This document shows, in pieces, positions 1-7,619 of a stretch of 63,953 nt of DNA. Positions within the stretch are counted from its first letter, which is position 1; each line of letters opens with the position of its first letter. The notes under the pieces were generated by a model. The model was given only the letters and a program-made list of their open reading frames with translations, searched no databases and was not told the DNA's origin. The translations under genes were made by a program, and so were the position numbers. The DNA is taken from the NCBI GenBank assembly GCA_028714275.1, contig JAQTMP010000001.1:1-63953 (forward strand). Direction: 5' to 3'. This DNA comes from Candidatus Paceibacterota bacterium (GTDB lineage Bacteria > Patescibacteriota > Minisyncoccia > Phycocordibacterales > CAINVO01).

Positions 1-306
1 ATTTATATCATAAGTGCCAAACTTACCAAACGAGACAAACTAGGCCTCCACACTACGGTCGAAGATACTTGTATAGAAATGCTCTCCCTTTCTATAGAAG
101 CTGCATTCAAATCAAAGCTACAAAAGAAAACCGTACTTGAATTCTTGCGAGTAAGAACAGAGGTCCTCAAACACCTTGTTCGCACTGAAAATGAAATCCA
201 TATCCTAGATCTTAAAACATACCTGCGTCTCTCCGAACAAATCGTAGAAATCTCTAAAATGATTAACGGATGGATTACTTATATAACACAAAAGGAGTCT
301 CTATAG
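1..306 (+). CDS. avd: DGR accessory protein Avd, four-helix bundle (5' end outside window)
   Basis: The frame is open from base 1 and ends in a stop at 304-306, so only the C-terminal part (about 101 residues) is present. Avd proteins are small basic four-helix bundles that bind the DGR reverse transcriptase and the template RNA during mutagenic homing. Seen here: the helix pattern ending in KTYLRLSEQIVEISKMINGW, which parallels the end of the second avd in this window (EIGKMLGGW). It lies directly beside template repeat 1 (327-438) but on the opposite strand to the repeat and to the target gene, exactly as in the second DGR. The RT should lie left of the window on the minus strand. A generic 23S-insertion-type four-helix protein is the alternative, but the adjacent template repeat argues for Avd. 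Confidence 0.8.
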   Translation: MYIISAKLTKRDKLGLHTTVEDTCIEMLSLSIEAAFKSKLQKKTVLEFLRVRTEVLKHLVRTENEIHILDLKTYLRLSEQIVEISKMINGWITYITQKESL

Positions 307-326
307 ACTCCCCCGTGTAGAAACTT

Positions 327-438
327 CCGAACGAGCCCCCATGTTGGAGTTCCGATTGCTGGAGTTGTTCCAATTGAACTTGACCTGCGAATTGTTCGGA
401 TTCCAGTTGCCGTTGGCCACATTGCCGGATGGCAAGCG
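327..438 (-). repeat. DGR template repeat TR1
   Basis: This 112-bp stretch is a near copy of 737-848 inside the target gene. Read on the minus strand it would encode an Asn-rich segment (RLPSGNVANGNWNPNNSQ, then KFNWNNSSNRNSNMGARS). I count 23 differences to the variable repeat. 21 of them fall at template adenines (T on the plus strand) and two adjacent ones are T-to-C on the coding strand. The AAC/AAT-rich codons are typical of DGR templates. It is not part of a coding gene. Confidence 0.95.
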
Positions 439-446
439 CTCATTAT

Positions 447-551
447 TTGTCTTATTTTTTCCATATCGCCAAAAATCGAAAAACTAAAAATAGCTGATCA
501 ATTTTCTGGGTTAACCACGTGGAATATCGTGCATTGTGTAAAATAAGACAA
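447..551 (-). other. long-range stem beside TR1, possible template-RNA structure
   Basis: Bases 447-458 (ttgtcttatttt) and 540-551 (aaaataagacaa) are perfect 12-base inverted repeats about 80 bases apart. They lie immediately upstream of TR1 in the sense of the template RNA. The region between TR1 and the target gene (439-710) holds no gene. I infer that it contains the 5' part or promoter of the template RNA; a candidate promoter (TTGGCT, 16 bases, TAATAT) lies further upstream at about 570-600. Confidence 0.4.
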
Positions 552-630
552 GCAATTTCTTTATAATGGCAAATTGTTATCTATATTACATAGATCAATT
601 TAAAAGCCAAATGTATTATATATAAAAAGG

Positions 631-666
631 AAAGCGTAGACCACAAGTGAGTGTGATCTACGCTTT
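631..666 (-). terminator. terminator after DGR target 1
   Basis: The arms aaagcgtaga (631-640) and tctacgcttt (657-666) pair and extend inward with CACA/TGTG. On the minus strand the stem is followed by CCTTTTTAT, and on the plus strand by TTTTTCTT, so it could act in both directions. It lies 45 bases past the stop of the target gene. Confidence 0.75.
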
Positions 667-710
667 TTCTTGTCCGAGGACCCAAACTAATGGGGCCAAG
701 GGAACAAGTT

Positions 711-1490
711 TTAAGGTGCAAGCGGAACGGGGATTGCCGAACGAGCCCCCACGCCGGAGCACCGAAAGCTGGAGCTGCTCCGGAAGAACTTGACCTGCGA
801 AGAGTACGGACGCCAGCCGCCGCGGGCCACATCGCCGGATGGCAAGCGGTTATTCGGACACCATGTCCACGTCTCGGGATCCAGGTAGTCTTTCAATACA
901 AGGTAGCGGAGGCCAAAGGCCAAAGCATACCTGCGAAGAGTGAGCCAGATGCGTCCTGTTTCCATGAGCATGTCCGGTGACTTGTTCATGGTATCAAGAC
1001 TGGGACGAAGTGAGTTTTCGATGATGTGTAGAGTCGGCTGCCCAGTGGCCTCCGATCCAGAATAGTTCATCACATCAGTTTCCTCCCACTCATCGATCCC
1101 CTGATCCTTGATTGCCTTTTGCACGGCATCACGGTTGTTCAGAGTGCCAGGATCATAGATGACCATGACGTTCTGCCATGGCAAATCCTCTGGAAATCCG
1201 AATTTCTTTTTCAGGTCCAGACCGCCAGCGACACCGAGGATTTTCTTCGCAAACTTTTCAGCCTGTTTGATTGCCTCGCTGAGGTTGGTTTCCGAGACCT
1301 TGAAGGAGGGGTGTGTGGTGACCTGTTGCTGTTGTCTTGATCCAAAACACCCTTCGATGAGCTCTTGCAAGCCCGCCGAGAGAAGTTGCGGATCAAACGG
1401 ATAACCATTCGGTTGACGGATCTGCCGTTTAAGTTCAAACAGCTGACCATCAACTTTTTGATACATTTCGCCTGTGACAATTGTTGCCAT
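711..1490 (-). CDS. DGR target protein 1 with hypervariable C-terminus
   Basis: A 259-residue protein whose last ~45 residues contain the DGR variable repeat. DGR targets end in a C-type-lectin/FGE-like fold that displays the varied residues as a ligand-binding surface. Seen: the variable part (RLPSGDVARGGWRPYSSQ onward to GVGARS) matches the Asn-rich TR1 product with Asn changed to Asp, Arg, Gly, Tyr, Ser, Phe or Cys. No signal peptide or membrane segment is visible, so the protein appears cytoplasmic or is exported by an unknown route. The N-terminal ~200 residues are not recognised. The start is supported by AAAGGA upstream of ATG at 1490 and by a promoter at 1600-1627. The ligand is unknown. 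Confidence 0.85.
   Translation of the reverse strand: MATIVTGEMYQKVDGQLFELKRQIRQPNGYPFDPQLLSAGLQELIEGCFGSRQQQQVTTHPSFKVSETNLSEAIKQAEKFAKKILGVAGGLDLKKKFGFPEDLPWQNVMVIYDPGTLNNRDAVQKAIKDQGIDEWEETDVMNYSGSEATGQPTLHIIENSLRPSLDTMNKSPDMLMETGRIWLTLRRYALAFGLRYLVLKDYLDPETWTWCPNNRLPSGDVARGGWRPYSSQVKFFRSSSSFRCSGVGARSAIPVPLAP
737..848 (-). repeat. DGR variable repeat VR1
   Basis: The 112-bp partner of TR1 (327-438) at the 3' end of the target gene. Substitutions are confined almost entirely to positions where the template has adenine, which is the signature of adenine-specific mutagenic retrohoming. Invariant blocks at both ends (ccgaacgagccccca and ggccaca/ccggatggcaagcg) delimit the repeat. Confidence 0.95.
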
Positions 1491-1518
1491 GACGTTTCCT
1501 TTCTTATTTTATTTATGA

Positions 1519-1548
1519 TTTTTTCTCGAGGATTGCTCGAGATTTTTT
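1519..1548 (-). promoter_or_regulatory. leader hairpin of DGR target 1 mRNA
   Basis: CTCGAG at 1525-1530 and 1536-1541 form a short stem flanked by A/T runs (minus strand: AAAAAATCTCGAG, loop, CTCGAGAAAAAA). It lies between the promoter and the start codon of the target gene and could be an attenuator or a stabilising hairpin. No function is shown by the sequence. Confidence 0.4.
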
Positions 1549-1599
1549 AAGGGCTTTGTGCTAGCTAAAAGCGAGCACTCCGCTGACTTGTTTACCTAT

Positions 1600-1627
1600 A
1601 TTATATCACGTTTAATATAAAAAGCAA
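1600..1627 (-). promoter_or_regulatory. promoter of DGR target 1
   Basis: Read on the minus strand: TTGCTT, a 16-base spacer, then TATAAT. The start site would be near 1593, giving a ~100-base leader before the ATG at 1490. The remaining intergenic sequence up to 1722 is A/T-rich without other features. Confidence 0.7.
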
Positions 1628-1722
1628 TGGACATTACAGCCCTATATTACTGGCTTATATTTTGTTTTTAAAAAATTTGACTTTAAAAGTGCTAGGTGTA
1701 TTATGTATATGTTTTACATCGA

Positions 1723-1742
1723 GGGCCACCGCAAGGTGGCCC
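1723..1742. terminator. hairpin between NYN gene and DGR 1
   Basis: A perfect 8-bp stem (gggccacc / ggtggccc) with a gcaa loop, followed on the plus strand by TTT. It lies just past the stop of the NYN gene. The poor T-run makes it a weak intrinsic terminator at best. Confidence 0.45.
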
Positions 1743-1749
1743 TTTGACG

Positions 1750-2277
1750 TTATTCATCTTTTTGAATAAACCCTCTTAGTTTATCTAGGTCGATAAACTT
1801 TACTCGCTGAATAAGTTCAATGGATACATGGTTCCTTGTTGAACACACGAGCACCATTTTCCCTTTAATCTTTAACAGATCGACCAACTGAGCAAAATCT
1901 GAATCTCCTGAAAATAAAATAATATCCCTATAATCCTCCCTCCATCTATAGGCATCGAGAGTCAACTCAACGTCAAGATTTCCTTTCTTTAAAATTCCTC
2001 CATCCCTATTTTGAATAATTTTTAACTCTTTTGAATGAATAATGTATCCTGCATTTTGTAGTATTGTTAAAAAACCTTTTTGCTTAGTGTCTTCTGGTGA
2101 AACTCCTGTATAAAAATGGGTAGCAGAGACTATATAGCCAGCTTGTTTTGCTTCAGCTTTTAAATATTCAATAAGTTTTATGTAGTCGACTTTCCAGCCT
2201 AATGTTTTTTGAGAATGATAGATGTTTGAGGCATCTATAAAAACAGCTAGGTCTCCTTTGATGTATTCGTGTATCAT
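1750..2277 (-). CDS. NYN-domain (LabA/DUF88-like) PIN-fold ribonuclease
   Basis: A ~175-residue NYN protein. NYN proteins are PIN-fold, metal-dependent nucleases, often involved in RNA processing or decay. Seen: three acidic motifs in the right order, VFIDASNIY near the start, DVELTLDAYRW in the middle and FSGDSDFAQLV two-thirds along. The length is usual for the family. I chose ATG at 2277; a GTG at 2295 in the same frame would add six residues (MCIVVC). The gene stands alone, 35 bases after the stop-distal end of the ATPase gene at 2331, and may be co-transcribed with it. Confidence 0.8.
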   Translation of the reverse strand: MIHEYIKGDLAVFIDASNIYHSQKTLGWKVDYIKLIEYLKAEAKQAGYIVSATHFYTGVSPEDTKQKGFLTILQNAGYIIHSKELKIIQNRDGGILKKGNLDVELTLDAYRWREDYRDIILFSGDSDFAQLVDLLKIKGKMVLVCSTRNHVSIELIQRVKFIDLDKLRGFIQKDE

Positions 2278-2330
2278 GCACACAACAATACACACCTGAT
2301 CCTCTATTTATATAAATAAAAGATAAATTT

Positions 2331-5078
2331 TTACACAATTTTCACTTCCTCCTTTTTGTACTTTTTCAACACTTCTTCCTCAACTTCTTCCCGAGCACGA
2401 CCAAATTTTAGATACGAAAGCTCTTTTAGCTTGTCCACTAGCTCTGGACGGCCTTTCGGAGGAAAACCGGCCTTTTCAATATTAAATGGACGAGTAGGGC
2501 GACCGTCAACAAGAAGCCGCAGGTATGCATTGTGATTGTCGATATTCATAATATCTTGCGCCGTGAAAACTGGTTCAAATTGCTTAGCCAGAAACTCGGC
2601 ATCATCAGAACCAACACGGTAGACTGCCATCGAGCCGACGTTGCCAAAAACGGAATCTTTGATTTTTTCATCGAGCTGAGCGATAAACTGATGGGCAATA
2701 GTGAGGGAAAGTTTATATTTGCGAGCTTCGGAAAGAATAGTAGAGATGGAATCGGTAGTAATGTTTTGAAACTCATCAATGTACAAATAAAATGGAGGCA
2801 ACGCCGCCTTTCCAAAAGAATCCACGCGGGAAAGAGCAGCCATCAAAATTTTGCCGACAAGAATGAGACCAATGAGGTTGGAGTTGATCGCTCCAAGACG
2901 GCCCTTAGAAAGATTGACCAGCAGGATTTTCTTTTTGTCCATAATATCTCTAAAATCAAAGGCGGAATGTTCCTGAGCAATAATAGGGCGCATGATTTCA
3001 TTGGCCAAAAAGACGTCGAATTTACTGGTGATATATGGCACCATATTTTGAAGAGCGCCCTCCCCTCCAGCTTTTTCCGCGATTTCTCGCCAAAACTGGA
3101 CCACCACCGGATTTTTGCAACGAGCAATTTTGAGATCGCGAAAACTTTTAACGGCCATCACGCGAGACACATCGAGTAATGTGTTGCCGCTCTCAGGATC
3201 TTCGATGACGAGCATTGTGGCATTACGGAAATACTGCTCAAACATCGGACCCATAGACTCAGGCACGGCGCCATAAAGTTTTTGAAAAATACTGAAAAGC
3301 TCATTGACCACAAAAGTTTTCTGCTCCGGAAAATCAAGATTGTATTCGAGCATGTTGAGACCCATTGGGCGAGCAGTGTGGGCAGGATCAAAATAAATCA
3401 CATCTTCATAGCGCTCGGGTGGAATGTTAGCTAAAATATCCTGAACGTCTGAACCGTGCGGATCAATAAAACACACCCCCTCTCCGTTTTTGATATCCTG
3501 GATGATCATATTCTTGAGTAGCGTCGTTTTACCCGTACCTGTCTGACCGATGACATACATATGACGCAAACGATCTTCAGGAGCAATATATATAGGGGTC
3601 TCAAGATTGCGATGCTTGTTGATGCCGAGCAAAATACCTTCGGTGGGCAGACCGAGCGGTGCGGAGGCGGTGCCCGCCTTTGACTGCTTGAGCTGAGGAG
3701 ACGAGGTCACACTTTCCCCTGGAAAGTGCATCAATGAAGTGATTTCCTGCAAGGACAAAGGCATGGCTGAAACCTCTTCAAAGGAACGAAAGGAAAAATC
3801 TCGGATCACTTTTTTCAAGTCCGCAGGACGCTCCGCTCGTTTGAATTTTAAGGTGTTGCCCAGCGTATTTTCAAACTGATTGAAAGAAGACTCTATGTCT
3901 GTCAAAATATCCGCCGCGCGGGCCCGGTTTTCGGCTGAGGCGAGGATGCGGATGTTGGCTTCGACGATCGGGGTGCTGATTTTTAATTTTATATTTTCTA
4001 CTGCAATTTCATCGACAACTTGAGGTTTTTCTTTATCTTTTTCTTTAGGCCCCTTGATCAAGTCTTTCATCAAATCCGCCCCGACCTTGCTAAACTCACC
4101 CAAAAAAGTATGCCTTATATCAATGGCCTTTTTGGTGGACACGCCTTTAGTGATTTCTTTAAGGGCCTCTTTGTAACGGCCAACATAATAAGCCCCTCGA
4201 GGATTTATGACAATTTGGATAGAGGCCCCCTCACCGTCCTTTTTGAGCTTTGAAAGAGTGTTGAGGATGACGTTGAGAGGATCATAGTCAAACTGTTCGT
4301 AGGTCTTGATAGGAAAAATAGGATTTTTTGCTTGAGTAGCAAATGAGCCAAGGGCAATCCCAGCTGGATTGAAGATATTGTAGTCATTTTTCTGCTCGAT
4401 CAGCTTGGCGTCCGGAAAAATAGAGAGGATTTGCTTTTCAAAAAGCGCCGCTTTTTCATCTGGCACCGAAACATAAAAAATAAATTCATGGCTTCCTTCT
4501 CGGACGGCAAGCTCGATCGAAAAATGGTCGTCTCGCGCCCGCGTCTCAACTGAAAGCATGCCGGCATAAAACTGCTCCATTGAGGAAATAAGCTCCTTGA
4601 GCTGTTTTGATTGCTCCTCCTTTTTTACTTCAGGCAAGGCTACTTCAAAAAGAGTGTGCCTAAGCGATTTAGAAAAGGGCGTGCCCTCTTTTAGCCCAGC
4701 GACAGGAAAACCTTTTTTGATGTACTCAACCAAAAAACGATGAAAATCATCCTCGAGATGTGGGTTGTTCATCCCCTCAATCACTGAAAGGACATTCATG
4801 ACGCCTTTCTCATAAAGAATATGCAGCAAAGCCTCAATCTGCTTGTCGTGAGGCTCAGGTGAAAGGTCAAGCACAATCTCATCACGGCTCTGCTCAGGAA
4901 TCTTGAAGGATTCATGAAGGACCTCTGAAGGCTCTGCTGCACGATAGGTCTTCACTTGATGCTTGATCACATGCTCAAGCTTATTTTCGACACCCTGCTC
5001 ATTGAGGGCACGCTCTTTGGCCGCGACTTGTTCGCGTAAATATGTCAGCTCTTCTTGAGGTGAAGAAAACTTTTCCAT
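2331..5078 (-). CDS. large HerA/TraG-type ATPase (T4SS coupling protein-like)
   Basis: A 915-residue protein. The C-terminal half is a VirD4/TraG/HerA-family motor with Walker A GQTGTGKTT, an FIDPHG motif soon after, Walker B LYIDEFQNI and a C-terminal conserved TIAHQFIAQL segment. Such proteins couple DNA or protein substrates to secretion pores and are frequent in CPR genomes without a full T4SS. The N-terminal ~450 residues are family-specific, mostly charged and helical. No membrane helix is obvious, so it may be a soluble motor. It is followed after 8 bases (upstream on this strand) by an unknown gene ending at 5087, likely the same operon. The substrate is unknown. Confidence 0.75.
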   Translation of the reverse strand: MEKFSSPQEELTYLREQVAAKERALNEQGVENKLEHVIKHQVKTYRAAEPSEVLHESFKIPEQSRDEIVLDLSPEPHDKQIEALLHILYEKGVMNVLSVIEGMNNPHLEDDFHRFLVEYIKKGFPVAGLKEGTPFSKSLRHTLFEVALPEVKKEEQSKQLKELISSMEQFYAGMLSVETRARDDHFSIELAVREGSHEFIFYVSVPDEKAALFEKQILSIFPDAKLIEQKNDYNIFNPAGIALGSFATQAKNPIFPIKTYEQFDYDPLNVILNTLSKLKKDGEGASIQIVINPRGAYYVGRYKEALKEITKGVSTKKAIDIRHTFLGEFSKVGADLMKDLIKGPKEKDKEKPQVVDEIAVENIKLKISTPIVEANIRILASAENRARAADILTDIESSFNQFENTLGNTLKFKRAERPADLKKVIRDFSFRSFEEVSAMPLSLQEITSLMHFPGESVTSSPQLKQSKAGTASAPLGLPTEGILLGINKHRNLETPIYIAPEDRLRHMYVIGQTGTGKTTLLKNMIIQDIKNGEGVCFIDPHGSDVQDILANIPPERYEDVIYFDPAHTARPMGLNMLEYNLDFPEQKTFVVNELFSIFQKLYGAVPESMGPMFEQYFRNATMLVIEDPESGNTLLDVSRVMAVKSFRDLKIARCKNPVVVQFWREIAEKAGGEGALQNMVPYITSKFDVFLANEIMRPIIAQEHSAFDFRDIMDKKKILLVNLSKGRLGAINSNLIGLILVGKILMAALSRVDSFGKAALPPFYLYIDEFQNITTDSISTILSEARKYKLSLTIAHQFIAQLDEKIKDSVFGNVGSMAVYRVGSDDAEFLAKQFEPVFTAQDIMNIDNHNAYLRLLVDGRPTRPFNIEKAGFPPKGRPELVDKLKELSYLKFGRAREEVEEEVLKKYKKEEVKIV

Positions 5079-5086
5079 GAGCTACA

Positions 5087-5812
5087 TTATATACCTCCTT
5101 TGTACTCTTCGTAAGCGACTTTGAAGGGTAGGTTTCTCTCAGCGTATTTTTCGGTTTTTTCAGGATATTGTTCAAAAAAGGCTTTGTATTTTTCTGAAAC
5201 GGCTCTAGCCTTTTTGGACCTCATCTCGTTAAAATTGTTGCCCACAAAGTCTCCATCGTTGATTTCTTTGATTTGGCCCTCCAATTTTTTGACAGCTGGA
5301 TCCTTTTTATAATCTTCATAGACCCGAACTCTTTCAGCCTCGTCATACTCAGCCGCCTCTGTTGGAAAACGTTCTGAAAATATTTCAAAGGCGCGTTCCC
5401 TGCCGCTTTTGACCCTTTTACCATTAACTACGCCATTTTCCATGTAATTGTGAAGGTCCACCTCTCGATTGGGCGCATCCCCAAGGAGCTGTTCCCAGCT
5501 ATATTGAAGCTCCTGCAAAATAGATTCGAAACGCGAGTCCTGCTCTATGTATTTTAGAGTCTCCCGGGCTTCTTTTTTTTGGCCGGCTTTCTCACTTCCC
5601 TCCTCAAAATCTGGGAAAAGAGCCAGCTCTAAGCGCAAATTTTGCAAACGTTTCGCCTCTCGCTCGACGTGGGGATTGACTCTTTTATTTTGAGCAATTA
5701 AAATAGCCTCCCCCAACGGAGCTTGTCTCATTTTTTCGATTTTACCGATTTCGCTCTTTGGAATTTCTTCTTGAAGATTTTCGGAATTTTCCGGAGATTT
5801 CAAACTGTTCAT
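5087..5812 (-). CDS. hypothetical charged, helical protein
   Basis: 241 residues, not recognised. It is rich in Glu, Lys and Arg, has no membrane segment, no signal peptide and no Cys motif, and looks mostly alpha-helical (for example residues 60-120 and 170-235). It sits between map (7 bases away) and the large ATPase (8 bases away), all on the minus strand, so it is probably co-transcribed. It may be a partner of the ATPase, but that rests only on position. Confidence 0.6.
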   Translation of the reverse strand: MNSLKSPENSENLQEEIPKSEIGKIEKMRQAPLGEAILIAQNKRVNPHVEREAKRLQNLRLELALFPDFEEGSEKAGQKKEARETLKYIEQDSRFESILQELQYSWEQLLGDAPNREVDLHNYMENGVVNGKRVKSGRERAFEIFSERFPTEAAEYDEAERVRVYEDYKKDPAVKKLEGQIKEINDGDFVGNNFNEMRSKKARAVSEKYKAFFEQYPEKTEKYAERNLPFKVAYEEYKGGI

Positions 5813-5819
5813 GTCTAAA

Positions 5820-6593
5820 TTATAGCACAGTCAAAATTTCTGGGCCTTTTTCGGTGATAACAATAGTGTGTTCGAACTGAGCGCTACGCTTACCATCGGC
5901 TGTTCGATAGGTGTAACCATCACTATCCATAGTAGCGCGAGGGGTACCTTCATTGATGATCGGCTCCACGGCTATGACCATGCCAGGTTTGAGAGCGGGA
6001 CCTTGACCTTTTTTGCCAATATTTGGCACAAAAGGGTCTTCATGTACTTCATAGCCCACTCCATGTCCGCCTAGATTTTCGGCGATACCAAACTTGCTGT
6101 TTTTTTTGACAAAACTTTCAATAGCGAGGCCAATGTCACCGGTGCGGGCGCCCACCTGTGAGGCTTTGATGCCAGCGGCCAAGGCCCCCCGCGTGACGTC
6201 CATGAGCTTTTGGGCGCCCGCGTCTACCTTTCCAACCCCGACAGTCGTGGCGCTATCCACAATCATGTTTTGATACGAAATACCCATGTCCAGAGTGACG
6301 ACGTCGCCCGTTTTCAAGATCCGAGGCCTTTCATTTGGAATACCATGTACAATTTCATCATTGATGGAGACGCAAATGCTTGCAGGATAGGGACGATCGG
6401 CACCATATGGTTGATAATTTAGAAAAACTGGAACCGATTTATATTTTTTACAAAGTTCATTGGCCTTATCATCAATTTCCTTGGTAGAAATACCCTCCAC
6501 AGTTGTCTCTGATAGTTCCTTTAAAATTTGAGCTAGGATTTTCCCTGCCTTTCGGAGTTTTGCGATATCTTCGGGTGTTTTGATAGTAATCAT
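5820..6593 (-). CDS. map: type I methionine aminopeptidase
   Basis: Removes the initiator methionine from nascent proteins. At 257 residues it is the normal length of a bacterial type I enzyme. The five metal ligands are visible in order: Asp in VTLDMGIS, Asp in IVDSATTVG, His in GGHGVGYEVHEDP, Glu in AVEPIINEG and Glu in FEHTIVIT. The catalytic His lies in the YVHE-like block (VHEDP). Its place after secY and adk is the classic end of the spc operon. It lies 12 bases past the stop of the adk-like gene. Confidence 0.95.
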   Translation of the reverse strand: MITIKTPEDIAKLRKAGKILAQILKELSETTVEGISTKEIDDKANELCKKYKSVPVFLNYQPYGADRPYPASICVSINDEIVHGIPNERPRILKTGDVVTLDMGISYQNMIVDSATTVGVGKVDAGAQKLMDVTRGALAAGIKASQVGARTGDIGLAIESFVKKNSKFGIAENLGGHGVGYEVHEDPFVPNIGKKGQGPALKPGMVIAVEPIINEGTPRATMDSDGYTYRTADGKRSAQFEHTIVITEKGPEILTVL

Positions 6594-6605
6594 TGGCTCA
6601 AGGTG

Positions 6606-7262
6606 TTAGATGCGAGAATTGATTTCGTTGATCAAATCACGCTGCACTTTCTCGACTGGCTGTTCGCCATTTATGTGTAAAAAATGATAATTCTCATTTT
6701 CCTTAAAATAATTGATAGCTGGAATAACATCCCGCTGGTACCAGTCTAGGCGTTTCTCAATCATGGCAATATCAATATCGTCCTCACGCCCCCGCGAAAG
6801 CAGGTGCTTACGCGACCATTCGCGACTAACATCCAGGTAAACCACAAAGGGCATTTCTCTTTTATAAAACCTCATGGCTGTATCCAAAATAACCGCTTCC
6901 TCATGAGAACGGGGTGACCCATCGATAATTAGCTGATCTTTAGGGTTGAATTCTCTGATCAAAAGATTGGACCACATCCAGATGGCTAAAAAATCTGGCT
7001 GGCGATTTCCTAAAGCTGACACTTCACTAGCCAATTTATTGGACGAACCCTTTTCGGACATAAAACTCCGGAAATGTAAGCCTGTCTCCAGGTAATACAC
7101 ACTTGTTTGGTTTTCAGGCGCAACAACCTCTCCCGTCTCCTTTTCCATAGCCTCAATCGCTATCTTGTCCTGTTTTATTAAGTGCTCCTTTAGAAGCTCC
7201 GCCTGCGTGCCCTTACCACAGCCTGAGCGGCCTATAAAAATAAAGGTCTGGGGTTGTTTCAT
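6606..7262 (-). CDS. adk: adenylate kinase-like nucleoside monophosphate kinase
   Basis: 218 residues in the adk position between secY and map. Seen: P-loop GRSGCGKGTQAELL near the N-terminus and the NMP-binding motif IIDGSPRSHEEA (LDGFPR in typical Adk). The intervening NMP-binding region is longer than usual and the LID is short with no Zn cysteines, so nucleotide preference is uncertain. The frame extends 33 codons further upstream, but that part lies in an inverted-repeat element. ATG at 7262 is directly preceded by TATAAT (7269-7274), which suggests a leaderless transcript. A second, more canonical adk lies at 31678-32220. Confidence 0.8.
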   Translation of the reverse strand: MKQPQTFIFIGRSGCGKGTQAELLKEHLIKQDKIAIEAMEKETGEVVAPENQTSVYYLETGLHFRSFMSEKGSSNKLASEVSALGNRQPDFLAIWMWSNLLIREFNPKDQLIIDGSPRSHEEAVILDTAMRFYKREMPFVVYLDVSREWSRKHLLSRGREDDIDIAMIEKRLDWYQRDVIPAINYFKENENYHFLHINGEQPVEKVQRDLINEINSRI

Positions 7263-7268
7263 AGGGCT

Positions 7269-7274
7269 ATTATA
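7269..7274 (-). promoter_or_regulatory. -10 element of the adk-map transcript (leaderless)
   Basis: TATAAT on the minus strand ends 6 bases before the adk ATG. No clear -35 is visible; the upstream 33-bp arm of the repeat element would overlap it. The distance implies transcription starting at or next to the start codon. Confidence 0.5.
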
Positions 7275-7289
7275 CAGAAATGGAGAAAA

Positions 7290-7409
7290 ATTGGTACCCA
7301 GAAGTAAAGACTTTTTGGAGACACGGAAAATTTTTGCTAAAATTTTCCTTGTCCTCGCCAACGCTTTGGCTGCGGGGTCTCCAAAAAGTCTTTACTTCTG
7401 GGTACCAAT
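7290..7409 (-). repeat. structured intergenic element, core family B, copy 1
   Basis: Perfect 33-bp inverted arms (7290-7322 and 7377-7409) enclose a ~54-base core with two internal hairpins. The core matches 13168-13233 in the opposite orientation, with compensating changes in the AT-rich hairpin. The arms resemble no other copy. It lies between adk and a plus-strand promoter at 7421. Confidence 0.85.
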
Positions 7410-7420
7410 ATTCTATCTTA

Positions 7421-7450
7421 TTGACAGATTATCGGCTGATTTGTTAGTAT
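7421..7450 (+). promoter_or_regulatory. plus-strand promoter with no gene downstream
   Basis: TTGACA (7421-7426), 18-base spacer, TAGTAT (7445-7450). It points away from adk toward secY, which is on the other strand. No open frame follows, so it may drive a short RNA ending at the hairpin at 7488-7506. Confidence 0.5.
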
Positions 7451-7456
7451 ACTTTC

Positions 7457-7518
7457 ACATACAGAGAATCAAGTGATTCCCTGCCGGCCCCGCCCACAAG
7501 GCGGGGAATATTTATTTA
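7457..7518 (+). ncRNA. possible ~60-base small RNA
   Basis: The stretch after the promoter at 7421-7450 has a small hairpin (gaatcaagtgattc) and ends with a perfect 7-bp GC stem (7488-7494 with 7500-7506) followed by AATATTTATTTA. The T-run is interrupted, so termination is only plausible. It does not match any RNA family I recognise. Confidence 0.3.
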
Positions 7519-7543
7519 TAAAAGCAATTTTAAAAATAAAATA

Positions 7544-7619
7544 AAATTCTCCAAAAGACCTTTAGAACGGGTTAGCGAGTCTTCGAGCGCTTTAGTGAGA
7601 AAGGTCTTTTGGAGAATTT
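7544..7619 (+). repeat. structured intergenic element, core family D, copy 1
   Basis: Perfect 20-bp inverted arms (7544-7563, 7600-7619) enclose a 36-base core that starts agaacgggttagcgag. The same core with one change is at 24360-24394. The right arm touches the secY stop codon at 7620-7622, so on the minus strand it probably serves as the secY terminator (stem followed by an AT-rich tract). Confidence 0.8.

Noticed and set aside
690..980. Plus-strand open frame across the end of DGR target 1
   Set aside because: It runs antisense through the variable repeat; the target frame has promoter, ribosome site and DGR signature.
7263..7361. N-terminal extension of the adk-like protein
   Set aside because: The extra 33 codons lie in the inverted-repeat element and resemble no kinase; TATAAT sits just before ATG 7262.
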